From Burkholderia sp. D-99 (GTDB lineage Bacteria; Pseudomonadota; Gammaproteobacteria; Burkholderiales; Burkholderiaceae), in assembly GCF_011605345.1 (NCBI RefSeq), contig NZ_JAAOXM010000001.1, positions 1 to 64,000 on the forward strand: a DNA stretch of 64,000 nt, in the 5' to 3' direction. Both the position numbers and the translations under genes were made by a program. Shown here in pieces: positions 1-8,227 of the stretch (its first letter is position 1; every line of letters starts with the position of its first letter). The notes under the pieces are model-generated. The model did not search any database and was not told where the DNA came from. It saw only the letters and a list, made by a program, of their open reading frames with translations.

Positions 1-73
1 CGGTTCCCGTTGACGCGGGACTCGCCTTCGATCGCCTTGCGCCCGATCGCGTTGCGCGGGGACGCCGCAGGCG

Positions 74-868
74 TCAACCAGCCTGCGTAAACCGCCCCGG
101 CGTGATCCCGAACTGGCGCGCGAACGCACGCGTCAGGTGGCTCTGGTCGGCAAAGCCGGCTTCGGCCGCGGCATCGGCGATCGGCAGGCCGCTGGCGAGC
201 AGCGTGCGCGCCAGCCGCGCACGCGACTGGATCAGGTAGGCGTGCGGTGTGATGCCGAGTTCGCGGGCAAACCCGCGCAGCAACTGAAAGCGGCTGACAC
301 CGCTCAGGTCGGCCAGCTCGGCGAGCGAAACGGGGGCGGCCGGTGCAGCGTCGAGCCGCTCCCGGGCGATGCGGATCGCAGGTGCAACGCCTGCCGCCGG
401 CAGTGCGCGGTTCGCGTGCCGGGCGAGCAGCCCGGCGACGAGCATCACGAGCGCCTCGTCGCGGGCGAGCGGCTGGGATTCCCCCGCGACGATGCGCGCA
501 TGCAGCCGGCCGACGGCGGCCGAGAGCCGCGCGTCGCGCACCGCCGGATGCGCCAGTTCGACGCCGCCGAGGCCTTCTTCCGCCGCGACGCCCGCGACCA
601 GCGCGGGCGCGAGGTACAGCATCCGCCAGCGCCGGCCTGTGCCGGCCTCGATCGGCGAGCCGTCGTGCACCTCGCCCGGGTTGACCATGATCGCGTCGCC
701 GGCCAGTGCGTCGACCTGCCCGCGGCCGCTCCACGACCGGTGCGCGCCGCTGACGATCACGCCGACCCCGAATTCGTCGTGCGCGTGGCGCGGAAACGCG
801 CGGTCGGATTCGAGGCTGATTGCCTCGATGCCTTCGCCGGTTCGTCGGTAGTGGGTGACGTGGTGCAT
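74..868 (-). CDS. AraC-family transcriptional regulator
   Basis: A 264-residue regulator. The N-terminal half is a cupin-like effector-binding fold (HAHDEFGVGVIVSG near residue 30, then a VNPGEVHDG turn). The C-terminal ~100 residues are the double helix-turn-helix of AraC proteins (ELADLSGVSRFQLLRGF, then GFADQSHLTRAFARQFGITP). I chose the ATG at 868 because a GGAG sits about 7 bases upstream; an in-frame ATG at 940 would add 24 Arg-rich residues without a ribosome site. It is divergent from the MoaF-like/SDR pair and probably controls it. The effector is unknown. Confidence 0.9.
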   Translation of the reverse strand: MHHVTHYRRTGEGIEAISLESDRAFPRHAHDEFGVGVIVSGAHRSWSGRGQVDALAGDAIMVNPGEVHDGSPIEAGTGRRWRMLYLAPALVAGVAAEEGLGGVELAHPAVRDARLSAAVGRLHARIVAGESQPLARDEALVMLVAGLLARHANRALPAAGVAPAIRIARERLDAAPAAPVSLAELADLSGVSRFQLLRGFARELGITPHAYLIQSRARLARTLLASGLPIADAAAEAGFADQSHLTRAFARQFGITPGRFTQAG

Positions 869-1038
869 GTGCGCTCCTCGCGCCGGTCGGGGCGCGGATT
901 TCGTGCACTTTAGCGCGTTCCGGCGCCGCGCGCCCTTCATCCTTTTGGCCGATACCGCGCGTCGCGTGCAGCCCGCACCATGTGCACATGAGCAGCGTAC
1001 ACGGCCCGCCGGGCCTGAAGCTGCGCGGGAGACGGCAG

Positions 1039-1872
1039 GTGGAACAACAGGATCCGGTATTCATTCAGGTTGGCGCGCTCGCGGACGGCTTCGCGCCGGA
1101 AGCGAACATCCTCGCATCCGTCGACGCGCTCGCCGGGCATACGCTTGCGCTCGGCGACGCGTCGGGGGCGTGGCGGGTCTACACGTTCGAGCCGGGCGCG
1201 CTGCAGTGGCGCGACGCGGCGACCGATACAGGCGGCCGCGAGCCGTGCCGCGTGACGCGGTTGCGCAACGGGCTGTACTTCGTCGACTACATCGACTCGG
1301 CCGCCCGCGCGACGTCGGTCAGTCTCGTGATCGATCTCGACAACGGTGTATGGACGTCGGTCGTCGGGACGCTGCCGACCGAAGCCGACACGCGCATCGA
1401 CGCATTCACGCGGGTTGCGCGCGGGCTGCCGCTGACGGGCGTCGATGCGAGTTTCCGGCATGGCACGCTCGGCGACCACACGCAGCCGGGGCTGCTGCAT
1501 GGGCCCACGCACGAGCTGATCGGCAAGCGGACGATGTACCGCTACAGCCCGACTGAATGCTATGAGCACATCTACCTGAACGAGAACTTCTACGCGTGGC
1601 AGTGCGTGCAGGGTGTCGAAGGGGGGCTGGCCGATGTCGACCGCTGTCATTACTTCAGGATTGCAGACGAGCTGTATCTGTTCGTGTGGCGCGAAAAGGT
1701 GGTGCCGACGCTTGGCGTCGTGCTGATCGACCTCGCACAGCGCAAGACCGACGGCAAGATCTTCGGCTACCAGGGCGGCGATTTCGGCACGCTGTCGAAC
1801 TTCCCGATCGGCGCGCATGCGCAGGTGCTGAACGACACCGTGCATCCGCTCGACGGCGAGGCGCAGCGATGA
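1039..1872 (+). CDS. MoaF-like protein
   Basis: About 277 residues, resembling MoaF of the enterobacterial monoamine regulon, a family without an established biochemical function. Two beta-rich halves are visible; the second carries a conserved-looking stretch (YEHIYLNENFYAWQC, later CHYFRIADELYLFVW). It has no signal peptide or membrane segment. The GTG at 1039 follows GGGAG with good spacing; an upstream in-frame ATG at 988 lacks a ribosome site. The stop overlaps the next gene by 4 bp (ATGA), so it is translationally coupled to the SDR. The family call is from memory of sequence pattern and is moderately secure. Confidence 0.6.
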   Translation: MEQQDPVFIQVGALADGFAPEANILASVDALAGHTLALGDASGAWRVYTFEPGALQWRDAATDTGGREPCRVTRLRNGLYFVDYIDSAARATSVSLVIDLDNGVWTSVVGTLPTEADTRIDAFTRVARGLPLTGVDASFRHGTLGDHTQPGLLHGPTHELIGKRTMYRYSPTECYEHIYLNENFYAWQCVQGVEGGLADVDRCHYFRIADELYLFVWREKVVPTLGVVLIDLAQRKTDGKIFGYQGGDFGTLSNFPIGAHAQVLNDTVHPLDGEAQR

Positions 1873-2678
1873 AGGCCGTGCCGGGCAGCGGCCGCCTGCG
1901 GGCGGATTTCAGCGGGCGCGTCGTGCTTGTCACGGGCGCCGCGCAGGGGATCGGCGCGGCGATCGCGCGCCGTTTCGCGGAATCCGACGCGTTCGTCGCG
2001 CTCGCCGACCTGAACGGTGAGGCCGCCGCCGCGCAGGCCGACGCGCTCGCGAGCACGGGCGGCGAGGCGCGCGCCTATCGGGTGGATGCGGCCAGCCGCG
2101 ACGAACTGGGCGCCCTGGTCGCCGCAGTCGAGCGCGACGGCGGCCGGCTCGATGTCGTCGTCCACAATGCCGCGTATTTTCCGCTGACGCCGTTCACGCA
2201 GATCGACGAGGCGACACTCGACCGGACGCTGTCGGTCAACCTGTCGGCGCTGTTCTGGCTCGCGCAGGCCGCGTTGCCAGCCTTCGGGCGTGCGGGCGCG
2301 GGGCGGCTGCTCGTCACGTCGTCGGTGACGGGGCCGCGTGTAGCGTATCCGGGGCTCGCGCATTACGCGGCGTCGAAGGCCGGCGTGAACGGCTTCATTC
2401 GTGCGGCGGCGCTGGAGCTCGCGCGCCGCAACGTGACGGTGAACGGTGTCGAGCCGGGCATGATCCGCACGCCGGCGGCCGGTAATCTCGGCGACGCGTC
2501 AGTCGCGGCGCAGATCGCGCGCGACATTCCGCTCGCGCGGATGGGCGAGCCGGAAGATATCGCGAACGCGATGCTGTTTCTCGCATCGGCCGATGCCGCG
2601 TACATCACGGGGCAGACGATCGTCGTCGATGGTGGTGCGACGTTGCCCGAGAGCGGGGCGGTGCTTGGTGGCGAGTGA
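1869..2678 (+). CDS. Short-chain dehydrogenase/reductase
   Basis: A 269-residue classical SDR. It has the Rossmann motif TGAAQGIG near residue 22, the NNAG-like HNAAY, the catalytic Ser in VTSSVTG, and YAASK with the active-site Tyr and Lys. The C-terminus ends in the usual ITGQTIVVDGGA. It probably oxidises or reduces a small alcohol/ketone with NAD(P). Its ATG overlaps the stop of the MoaF-like gene, forming a two-gene operon opposite an AraC regulator. An SDR beside MoaF recalls monoamine-regulon arrangements, but the substrate cannot be read from sequence. Confidence 0.85.
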   Translation: MKAVPGSGRLRADFSGRVVLVTGAAQGIGAAIARRFAESDAFVALADLNGEAAAAQADALASTGGEARAYRVDAASRDELGALVAAVERDGGRLDVVVHNAAYFPLTPFTQIDEATLDRTLSVNLSALFWLAQAALPAFGRAGAGRLLVTSSVTGPRVAYPGLAHYAASKAGVNGFIRAAALELARRNVTVNGVEPGMIRTPAAGNLGDASVAAQIARDIPLARMGEPEDIANAMLFLASADAAYITGQTIVVDGGATLPESGAVLGGE

Positions 2679-2780
2679 CGGTAGACCGGCTAACGAGCCG
2701 CAGAACGGGGCGGCCACGGCGCCCGCTGCGAACTCGTGCTGCAGGCTCGGTATGTTCCGTCGGGGGCATCTTCGCGAGCG

Positions 2781-3263
2781 TCAGTCCGGCATCCCGTCAT
2801 GGTCCCCGAGCGGCCTGGCGGGCCAGTCCACCCAGCGATCCGCGCGGGTGAACTCGTACGCTTCGTTCTTCGGGTAGCGGATGCGGTTGTCGTCGCGTGG
2901 GCGTTCACCGATCACCATCAGCCTGACTTCGTCCTTCGTGTTGTTGATGAAGGTGTGACAGATGCCGGTGCCCGCCGGAAAGGCGACGGAATCGCCTTCG
3001 GCAACGGGGTGAAGCACGCCGTCGATCCAGACATCGGGCTTGCCCTCTAGCACGTACACAAACTCCTGTTCGGTGCTTTCGGCATGCGGATATGACGTCC
3101 GCCGACCCGGCAGGAGCCTCACGTGGTGAATGCCGATACGCGTGATGCCGAGTTCGGCGGAAAGCGGTGCGTCCAGCGCCATCGGCTCGGTGTCGCCGCG
3201 ATAGCAATGCGCTTCCGGTTCTTCGAGCTCGGTCCAGTGCTTGATGAAATCGGGGCGGGTCAT
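2781..3263 (-). CDS. Cupin-domain protein
   Basis: A 160-residue single-domain cupin. Motif 1 (YPHAESTEQEFVYVLEG) and motif 2 (FPAGTGICHTFINN) supply His/Glu metal-ligand candidates. It is cytosolic, with no signal peptide. Members of this group bind a metal and a small ligand as dioxygenase-like enzymes or sensors; the actual reaction is not predictable. It is convergent with the SDR upstream and stands alone, with 277 bases before the next gene on its strand. Confidence 0.8.
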   Translation of the reverse strand: MTRPDFIKHWTELEEPEAHCYRGDTEPMALDAPLSAELGITRIGIHHVRLLPGRRTSYPHAESTEQEFVYVLEGKPDVWIDGVLHPVAEGDSVAFPAGTGICHTFINNTKDEVRLMVIGERPRDDNRIRYPKNEAYEFTRADRWVDWPARPLGDHDGMPD

Positions 3264-3459
3264 CGGATGCTCTCCTTTCGGGGGGGTGTCGAGGGTCGTG
3301 GTTCAGGCACCGACGTCAGCAGTGATTCGCGCCCCATCTCGGCGAATGGACCTCGGCCGATAACTTACCAGCCAATACGAGATGACGGTTGCTCGTTGCG
3401 GCTTCCGGGCGGTGGGATGCATGCCCGGAAGCCGCAGTCGAAGCGATCGGTGACATCCA

Positions 3460-3500
3460 CGGCATTTCGCGACGAACCTTTTTGCGCTGCGCAAATGCCG
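3460..3500. promoter_or_regulatory. Nested inverted repeat
   Basis: CGGCATTT (3460-3467) and AAATGCCG (3493-3500) are perfect complements, and inside lies a 15-bp palindrome, TTTGCGC-T-GCGCAAA (3481-3495). It lies just downstream of the DapB-like gene on the minus strand, so it could be a transcript-end hairpin, although there is no U-tract, or a protein-binding palindrome upstream of the cupin gene. The rest of 3264-3540 shows nothing recognisable. Confidence 0.4.
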
Positions 3501-3540
3501 TGCGCGACGCGCGCGTGCCGACCGCCGCGTATCGCCGCGA

Positions 3541-4278
3541 CTACAGCCAGCCGTTGCGGATGAACTCGACGATCGAATAACGGCGGTGCTCGAGATCGTG
3601 CTGCCGGACGGCGTCGACGATGCGCGATACGCCGTCCGCGTAAGGTGTTGTGCCCACCACGCGCGATTCGAACTGCAGGCTGCACGCACCGTCGTCGATG
3701 CGGATCCGGTGAATCGCGTGGCGGCCGAGCTGATCGTCGGCGACAGCGAATTCGCTGCGCTGCACGTCCGGGTCGCGCACGGAGCGGATGTCTTCCGGCC
3801 GCACGCCGAGCGACTGGCCGATCCCGACGGCCGTGCCCGGGACGGACGTCTTGCCCGCCTGGTGCGACTCCGTCAGGCTGATCCGGCAGTCGTGAAACAG
3901 GTGGCCGCTGGTTTCCAGCATGCTCATGAACTTGAGCATCAGGATGTTCGTGTTCGGACACAGCACGATCGGGAAAGCATGCGAGCCGGTTTCGAGCTCG
4001 GAGCCGGTCGACAGCTCGACGAGCGGCGATGCGGTGGCCTCGCAGAAGGCGATTACGTCAGCGAGTTCGCGGCCGGAACCGGCATGCACGACGATCGAGC
4101 GGGCGTCGATACATCGGGCGTCGTTACGCTGGGCGTCACCACGCCGTGTGTCGTCACGCTGCGCATCGTTGTGCGCGCTGTCCGACCACGCCATCACGCG
4201 ACAGGTTGACGGGTCGAGCCGGTGCGCGCCGAGCAGTTCGCTGGCCAGCTTGCCGGTTCCTACGACGAGTACTTGCAT
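3541..4278 (-). CDS. Dihydrodipicolinate reductase-like protein
   Basis: A 245-residue protein with an N-terminal Rossmann start (VLVVGTGKLASELL) and a DapB-type C-terminal signature, ESHQAGKTSVPGTA, which parallels the E-x-H-x3-K-x4-GT motif of dihydrodipicolinate reductases. It is unlikely to be the housekeeping lysine-pathway enzyme given its isolated accessory location; an NAD(P)-dependent reductase or dehydrogenase role is inferred. It is odd in carrying five pentapeptide repeats (such as NDAQR, DDTRR, GDAQR) between the first strand and the rest of the nucleotide fold. The start at 4278 has only a weak ribosome site; the frame is open well upstream. Confidence 0.65.
   Translation of the reverse strand: MQVLVVGTGKLASELLGAHRLDPSTCRVMAWSDSAHNDAQRDDTRRGDAQRNDARCIDARSIVVHAGSGRELADVIAFCEATASPLVELSTGSELETGSHAFPIVLCPNTNILMLKFMSMLETSGHLFHDCRISLTESHQAGKTSVPGTAVGIGQSLGVRPEDIRSVRDPDVQRSEFAVADDQLGRHAIHRIRIDDGACSLQFESRVVGTTPYADGVSRIVDAVRQHDLEHRRYSIVEFIRNGWL
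4101..4175. repeat. Five 15-bp coding repeats
   Basis: Five consecutive 15-bp units (4101-4115, 4116-4130, 4131-4145, 4146-4160, 4161-4175) built around GGGCGTCGTTACGCT. The length is a multiple of three, so the DapB-like reading frame is kept and the units appear as hydrophilic pentapeptides of pattern x-D-[AT]-[RQ]-x. Confidence 0.85.
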
Positions 4279-4427
4279 GGAATTCACGGGTTCAGGATTC
4301 GGGACGGGAAATGCGCCGGCCTTCGGGTTGCCCGGCACGGTCGCGGCGCGTGGCGCCGCGGCGGCTGCACGCATTATGCCCGGCCGCCCGCCTGCGCGCC
4401 CGCGCGGGCCGCGTGGGGCGCGGGTGG

Positions 4428-4489
4428 CGATGCGATGCGATGTAATGCGGTGCGATGTAATGCGGTGCGGTGCGGTGCGGTGCGGTGCG
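4428..4489. repeat. GTGCG/ATGCG pentamer microsatellite
   Basis: A run of G[TA]GCG-type pentamers: two copies of a longer GATGTAATGCGGTGC unit, then several perfect GGTGC repeats. It fills the space directly before the stop codon of the DUF4410 gene (4490) and upstream of the DapB-like start. It is likely prone to slippage. Confidence 0.8.
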
Positions 4490-5257
4490 TCAGCTCGCCG
4501 ACACCGTCGGCAGCCACGCGTTCGCCGCGTTCTGCGTGGCGAGCTGCTTTGCGATCGAGCGCGCGAGGCGGTCCGTATCGGAGGCCACCGTGTCGTGCTT
4601 CGCTTCCGATACGCCATGCAGGCCGGCGCCGACCGCTGCCGACGTCGCGAGGCGGCCGGCCGCCGCGCCGACCCCGGCGGTTTCCACCATGCCGGGCAGG
4701 TGGCCGCTGTTCGCGCTCGACGAGAACGTGCCGAGCGGCTGCGGCGTGCCATGCGCCGGCTGGAACAGCACGGTGACCGATGCCTTCACTTCGCTCTTGC
4801 CCGCACCGAGCCCGATCAGGGTGCGGCGGCGGCGGTTGCCCGCGTCGATCGACTCGAACCGGCCTTCGACCACCAGCGCGTCGCGGCCGTCGGGCACCGG
4901 GCCCCGCAGCGCGGGGATGCCTTGCGAGCGGAGTTCGCGCACGAGCGCGTCGGCGAGCTGCTCACGGGTCTTCAGCGCGCTCTGCTGGCGCTGCACGTCG
5001 GCGGACGAACCGCTCGCGAGGGTCGCGAGCTTGCTGATCATCCCGCCGTCGACCTTGACGTCGGTCGTGTCCACGTCGAACGGGGACACGTAGACGACGT
5101 CCGCATGAACCTGCGGCTGCGTGCGGGCCGCGGGCGCGGTGTTCATGGTCGTGGTCGCGGTCGATGCGCAGCCGCCCATCGCGAGCGCGCTGGCGATCAG
5201 CGCGGCGCTGGTCAGACGTTTGGTGTGGGTGGCAAGTGCGTGAAGGGAAGTGAACAT
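4490..5257 (-). CDS. DUF4410-type lipoprotein
   Basis: A 255-residue exported lipoprotein. The signal peptide ends in the lipobox ALAMGGC, placing the lipidated Cys at about residue 30. The mature part looks like a DUF4410 domain (VYVSPFDVDTTDVKVDGG near the start; LVVEGRFESIDAGNRRRRTLIGLGAGKS in the middle, typical of this family). It probably sits in the outer-membrane inner leaflet; the function of the family is not known. The ATG at 5257 has GGAGA upstream. The tail abuts a GTGCG microsatellite. Confidence 0.75.
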   Translation of the reverse strand: MFTSLHALATHTKRLTSAALIASALAMGGCASTATTTMNTAPAARTQPQVHADVVYVSPFDVDTTDVKVDGGMISKLATLASGSSADVQRQQSALKTREQLADALVRELRSQGIPALRGPVPDGRDALVVEGRFESIDAGNRRRRTLIGLGAGKSEVKASVTVLFQPAHGTPQPLGTFSSSANSGHLPGMVETAGVGAAAGRLATSAAVGAGLHGVSEAKHDTVASDTDRLARSIAKQLATQNAANAWLPTVSAS

Positions 5258-5479
5258 GTCGATCTCCGTGGCCTGGATGAAGTTGCCGATACTGTCGCGG
5301 CATTCAGGAACGCGAACGATCGGAAGCGGGGCGTGATCGCTGGCGAGGGAGAGGTTTCATGCCGTTGCGCAACACGCAGGCGCAAGTATGCGGAGGTCGG
5401 GTGTGATGCGCCACGCAGGAATTATGTCGGCGCATGTCACGTGCCGCTGCGCGCGGACACGCTGGGCCGTCGGAGCGCC

Positions 5480-5725
5480 AGGCAGCAAGTCAGCAAGTCA
5501 GCAAGGCAGCAAGGCAGCAAGGCAGCAAGGCAGCAAGGCAGCAAGGCAGCAAGGCAGCAAGGCAACAAGGCAACAAGGCAACAAGGCAACAAGGCAACAA
5601 GGCAACAAGGCAACAAGGCAACAAGGCAACAAGGCAACAAGGCAACAAGGCAACAAGGCAACAAGGCAGACGGACAGACGGACAGACGGACAGACGGACA
5701 GACGGACAGACGGACAGACGGACAG
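5480..5725. repeat. Octamer tandem array (CAAGGCAR / GACGGACA)
   Basis: About 30 head-to-tail 8-bp units. They begin with GCAAGTCA, pass through roughly eight GCAAGGCA and over a dozen ACAAGGCA units, and end with about seven GACGGACA units, all in one 8-bp register. Eight is not a multiple of three, so all frames cycle through the same few residues. The array stops 4 bp before the end of the sensor-kinase gene (5730). The 5258-5479 stretch before it shows no gene. Confidence 0.9.
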
Positions 5726-5729
5726 TCCG

Positions 5730-7076
5730 TCACCCCGATAGCGCCCGCCGCGCCTGCCCGGACGAATCGAGCGGCAGCGCGACGACGGCCTCCAGCCCGC
5801 CGCCATCGCGGTCGCGGAACGTCAGCGAGCCACCGTGCAGGCGGGCGATCCGCTCGACGATCGCAAGGCCCAAGCCCGTGCCGCCCGCGTGGCTGCGTGC
5901 GTTCGCTCCCCGGCTGAATGGCGCCTTGAGCCGTTCGAGTTCGGCTGCGCCGATGCCGTTGCCGCGATCGCTGACCACCGCATACGCGATCCCGCGTTCG
6001 GTCCAGGTGCGCACACCAAGACCCGTGCGGCCATAGACGACCGCGTTCTGCATCAGGTTCATCAGCAGCCGCATCAGGCTGATCGGACGAAACGCGAACA
6101 TGGGCACCTCGCCTTCGTCGAATTCGAATTCGTGGCCGAGCCCCGCGAAATCCGCGACGAGCTGGCCGATCAGCGCATTCAGGTCGCCGGTTTGCGGCGT
6201 TTCGCGCTCGCCGCTGCCGGCGTAGTCCATGAATTGCTGCAGGATCGTATCGATCTGGTCCAGGTAGTGCTCGGCCGATGCGGTGAGCGCGTCGTGCGTG
6301 CCGCGCGGCAGCGCCATCGCGATCGCCAGGCGAAGCTTGGTGAGCGGCGTGCGGATGTCGTGCGACACGCCGGCCAGCATCAGCGAGCGGGTCGCTTCCG
6401 CCTGTTGCAGCGCGTCGGCCATCTGGTTGAACGCGCGGCTCACGTCGGCGATTTCGGTCGGGCCGTCGGTGGGCAGCGGCGGCGGGCGCTCGCCCGCGCT
6501 CACGCGCTGCGCCGCACGCGCCAGCGCGTCGAGCGGCCGGTTCAGGTGGAGCTGGATCAGGTAGCCGGTCAGCGCCGCGAGCAACGCCAGCCCGACCGAC
6601 AGCACGAGGGCCGTCGTGATGCCGCTCGCCTGTGCGTCGGCGGCCATCGGCAGCGGCACCCAGACGGGCGAGCCGGCCGCATGCAGCCGGATCCACAGGC
6701 GCTCGTCGTCGCCCGACTGCCAGCGCGCCGGGAGGTCCGGCGGCAGGTGGCGTTCGAGCGCCTGCATGAACACGTCGCGCTGCCAGGTGCGGAAGAAGGC
6801 CGCCAGGTTCGGCGCTTGCGGCGGTGCGGCGGGCGGCAGCGCGGCCTGGCCGCCGAACTGCGCGACGACCGTGCGGCCGGCGTCGGGCGGCAGGCCGGCG
6901 AGCGTGCGGTCGAGCAATTGCACGTAGTCGGAGAAGACGATCGAGGCCCGCTCGATGCGCGGGCGCTGCACGTAGTGCAGCAGCACGGTGAGCGAACAGG
7001 CGAGCGACAGCGCGACGAGCGCCACCAGCAGCGCGATGTTGCGCGCGAGCAGCGAGCGCGGCAGCGGGATGCGCAT
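5730..7076 (-). CDS. Sensor histidine kinase (EnvZ-like)
   Basis: A 448-residue inner-membrane kinase. TM1 is at about residues 10-32, followed by a ~135-residue periplasmic sensor domain and TM2 (ALVLSVGLALLAALTGYLI). A HAMP linker leads to the H-box VSHDIRTPLTK with the phosphoacceptor His, then the N-box LMNLMQNAV, G1 DRGNGIG and G2 GTGLGLAI. Its ATG at 7076 overlaps the last base of the response-regulator stop, so the two are coupled. The stop lies beside an octamer repeat array, which is therefore in its 3' untranslated region. The stimulus is unknown. Confidence 0.93.
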   Translation of the reverse strand: MRIPLPRSLLARNIALLVALVALSLACSLTVLLHYVQRPRIERASIVFSDYVQLLDRTLAGLPPDAGRTVVAQFGGQAALPPAAPPQAPNLAAFFRTWQRDVFMQALERHLPPDLPARWQSGDDERLWIRLHAAGSPVWVPLPMAADAQASGITTALVLSVGLALLAALTGYLIQLHLNRPLDALARAAQRVSAGERPPPLPTDGPTEIADVSRAFNQMADALQQAEATRSLMLAGVSHDIRTPLTKLRLAIAMALPRGTHDALTASAEHYLDQIDTILQQFMDYAGSGERETPQTGDLNALIGQLVADFAGLGHEFEFDEGEVPMFAFRPISLMRLLMNLMQNAVVYGRTGLGVRTWTERGIAYAVVSDRGNGIGAAELERLKAPFSRGANARSHAGGTGLGLAIVERIARLHGGSLTFRDRDGGGLEAVVALPLDSSGQARRALSG

Positions 7077-7789
7077 CACGGCTCGATGCCGGCCACCAGC
7101 ATGTAGCCGATGCCCCAGACGGTCTTGATGAAACGCGGCTTGCCGGGATCGTCCTCGACGATCTGGCGCAGCCGCAGGATCTGTACGTCGACGCTGCGGT
7201 CGAGTGCGGCATGGTCGCGGCCGCGCGCACGGGCGAGCAGGTTCTCGCGGCTCACCGCGCGATTCGGCGACGAGCCGAGCGCGTGCAACAACAGCATTTG
7301 CGCCGAATGGATCTCGACGGGCGTGCCGTCGCGCATCAGCGCCTGCTGGCCGACGTCGAACGTGAACGCGCCGAAACGCAAGCGCTGTGAAGTGACCGTC
7401 GGTTCGCCGGCCGCCATCTTCTGCCGCCGCAGCAGCGCGCGTACGCGGGCCACGAGTTCGTCGGGGAGAAACGGCTTCGCCAGGTAATCGTCGGCGCCCG
7501 TCTCGAGGCCGACGACCTTGTCCGCGGCATCGCCTTTCGCGGTGAGCATCAGGATCGGCAGCGTCTGGCCTTCGGCACGCAGGCGCCGGCACACGCTCAG
7601 GCCGTCCTCGGGTTCCATCATCAGGTCGAGCACCAGGAGGTCGTACGGTTCGCGCTGCAGCAGGCGGTCGAGCCGCTTGCCGTCGGCGACCGCGCGGACC
7701 TGGAAGCCGTGGCCGGTCAGGAAGCGCTGCAGCATGTTGCGCAACTCGGCTTCGTCGTCGAGCACGACGATCCTGCAGGACTGTTCCAT
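7076..7789 (-). CDS. OmpR-family response regulator
   Basis: A 237-residue response regulator. The receiver domain has an acidic pair (DDEAE), the phosphoacceptor Asp in LLVLDLMM, the conserved Thr in MLTAKGD and Lys in YLAKPF. The C-terminal winged helix ends in VDVQILRLRQIVEDDPGKPRF and VWGIGYM, typical of OmpR proteins. The start at 7789 has GGGAGG at ideal distance. It is transcribed with the downstream sensor kinase; the small EF-hand gene upstream is on the same strand and may be part of the same unit. Confidence 0.93.
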   Translation of the reverse strand: MEQSCRIVVLDDEAELRNMLQRFLTGHGFQVRAVADGKRLDRLLQREPYDLLVLDLMMEPEDGLSVCRRLRAEGQTLPILMLTAKGDAADKVVGLETGADDYLAKPFLPDELVARVRALLRRQKMAAGEPTVTSQRLRFGAFTFDVGQQALMRDGTPVEIHSAQMLLLHALGSSPNRAVSRENLLARARGRDHAALDRSVDVQILRLRQIVEDDPGKPRFIKTVWGIGYMLVAGIEP

Positions 7790-7832
7790 CGCTTGCCTCC
7801 CGGTGCGTGCGCGGCCGGATCGTCGCGCGGGC

Positions 7833-8138
7833 TCAACGGGCCGCCATGCGCTGGCGCATGAAGCCGGCGAGCTGCTCGAGCGTGACGTAGCCGTTGTGCT
7901 GCGTGTCGATTTCGTCGAAATGCTGCGCGACCATCGGCATGCCCGCGGCGGCCTGCTCGCGGGTGAGCCTGCCGTCATGCGTCGTGTTCGCGCTGGCGAA
8001 GCGGGCCTGCAGCTGCATCAGCGCACGTTCGACGCGTGCACCGCCGTTCGCCGCGCCGGGCGGCACCTGCTGGGCCGACGCTGCTGCTGAGACGATACAC
8101 AAAACGACGACGGCAATCATCTTCTTGATGGACTTCAT
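7833..8138 (-). CDS. Small secreted EF-hand protein
   Basis: A 101-residue protein with a clear signal peptide (MKSIKKMIAVVVLCIV, cut after ASA). Two EF-hand-like loops follow: NTTHDGRLTREQ and DTQHNGYVTLEQ. Both keep the central Gly but have Gln at the final bidentate position with Glu one residue earlier, so calcium affinity may be weak. It is probably periplasmic. It lies between the Gly/Ser repeat protein and the two-component genes on one strand, which suggests a shared envelope-related role. Confidence 0.8.
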   Translation of the reverse strand: MKSIKKMIAVVVLCIVSAAASAQQVPPGAANGGARVERALMQLQARFASANTTHDGRLTREQAAAGMPMVAQHFDEIDTQHNGYVTLEQLAGFMRQRMAAR

Positions 8139-8227
8139 GGGGTTTCTCCTTGCGTGGCCGACGGTCTGCGCCGGCCGGGTGGTTGATGAAACGGATGGAA
8201 AACGAAACAAGACGGAGCGGTGCCGGA

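Noticed and set aside
1..73. Partial gene at the left edge
   Set aside because: No frame with convincing codons or homology was seen; only GTTGACGC (9-16) and GCGTCAAC (71-78) as a loose inverted repeat around the AraC stop.
5480..5725. CRISPR array
   Set aside because: Units are contiguous octamers with no unique spacers and no cas genes nearby. The same applies to 32317-32572.
5388..5741. Gln/Ala/Arg-repeat proteins encoded by the octamer array
   Set aside because: The frames exist only because the repeat lacks stops; they have no ribosome site, no codon bias and all three frames look alike.
5480..7076. Phase variation of the sensor kinase by the octamer array
   Set aside because: The array lies outside the kinase coding frame, after its stop codon, so unit changes cannot shift the frame.
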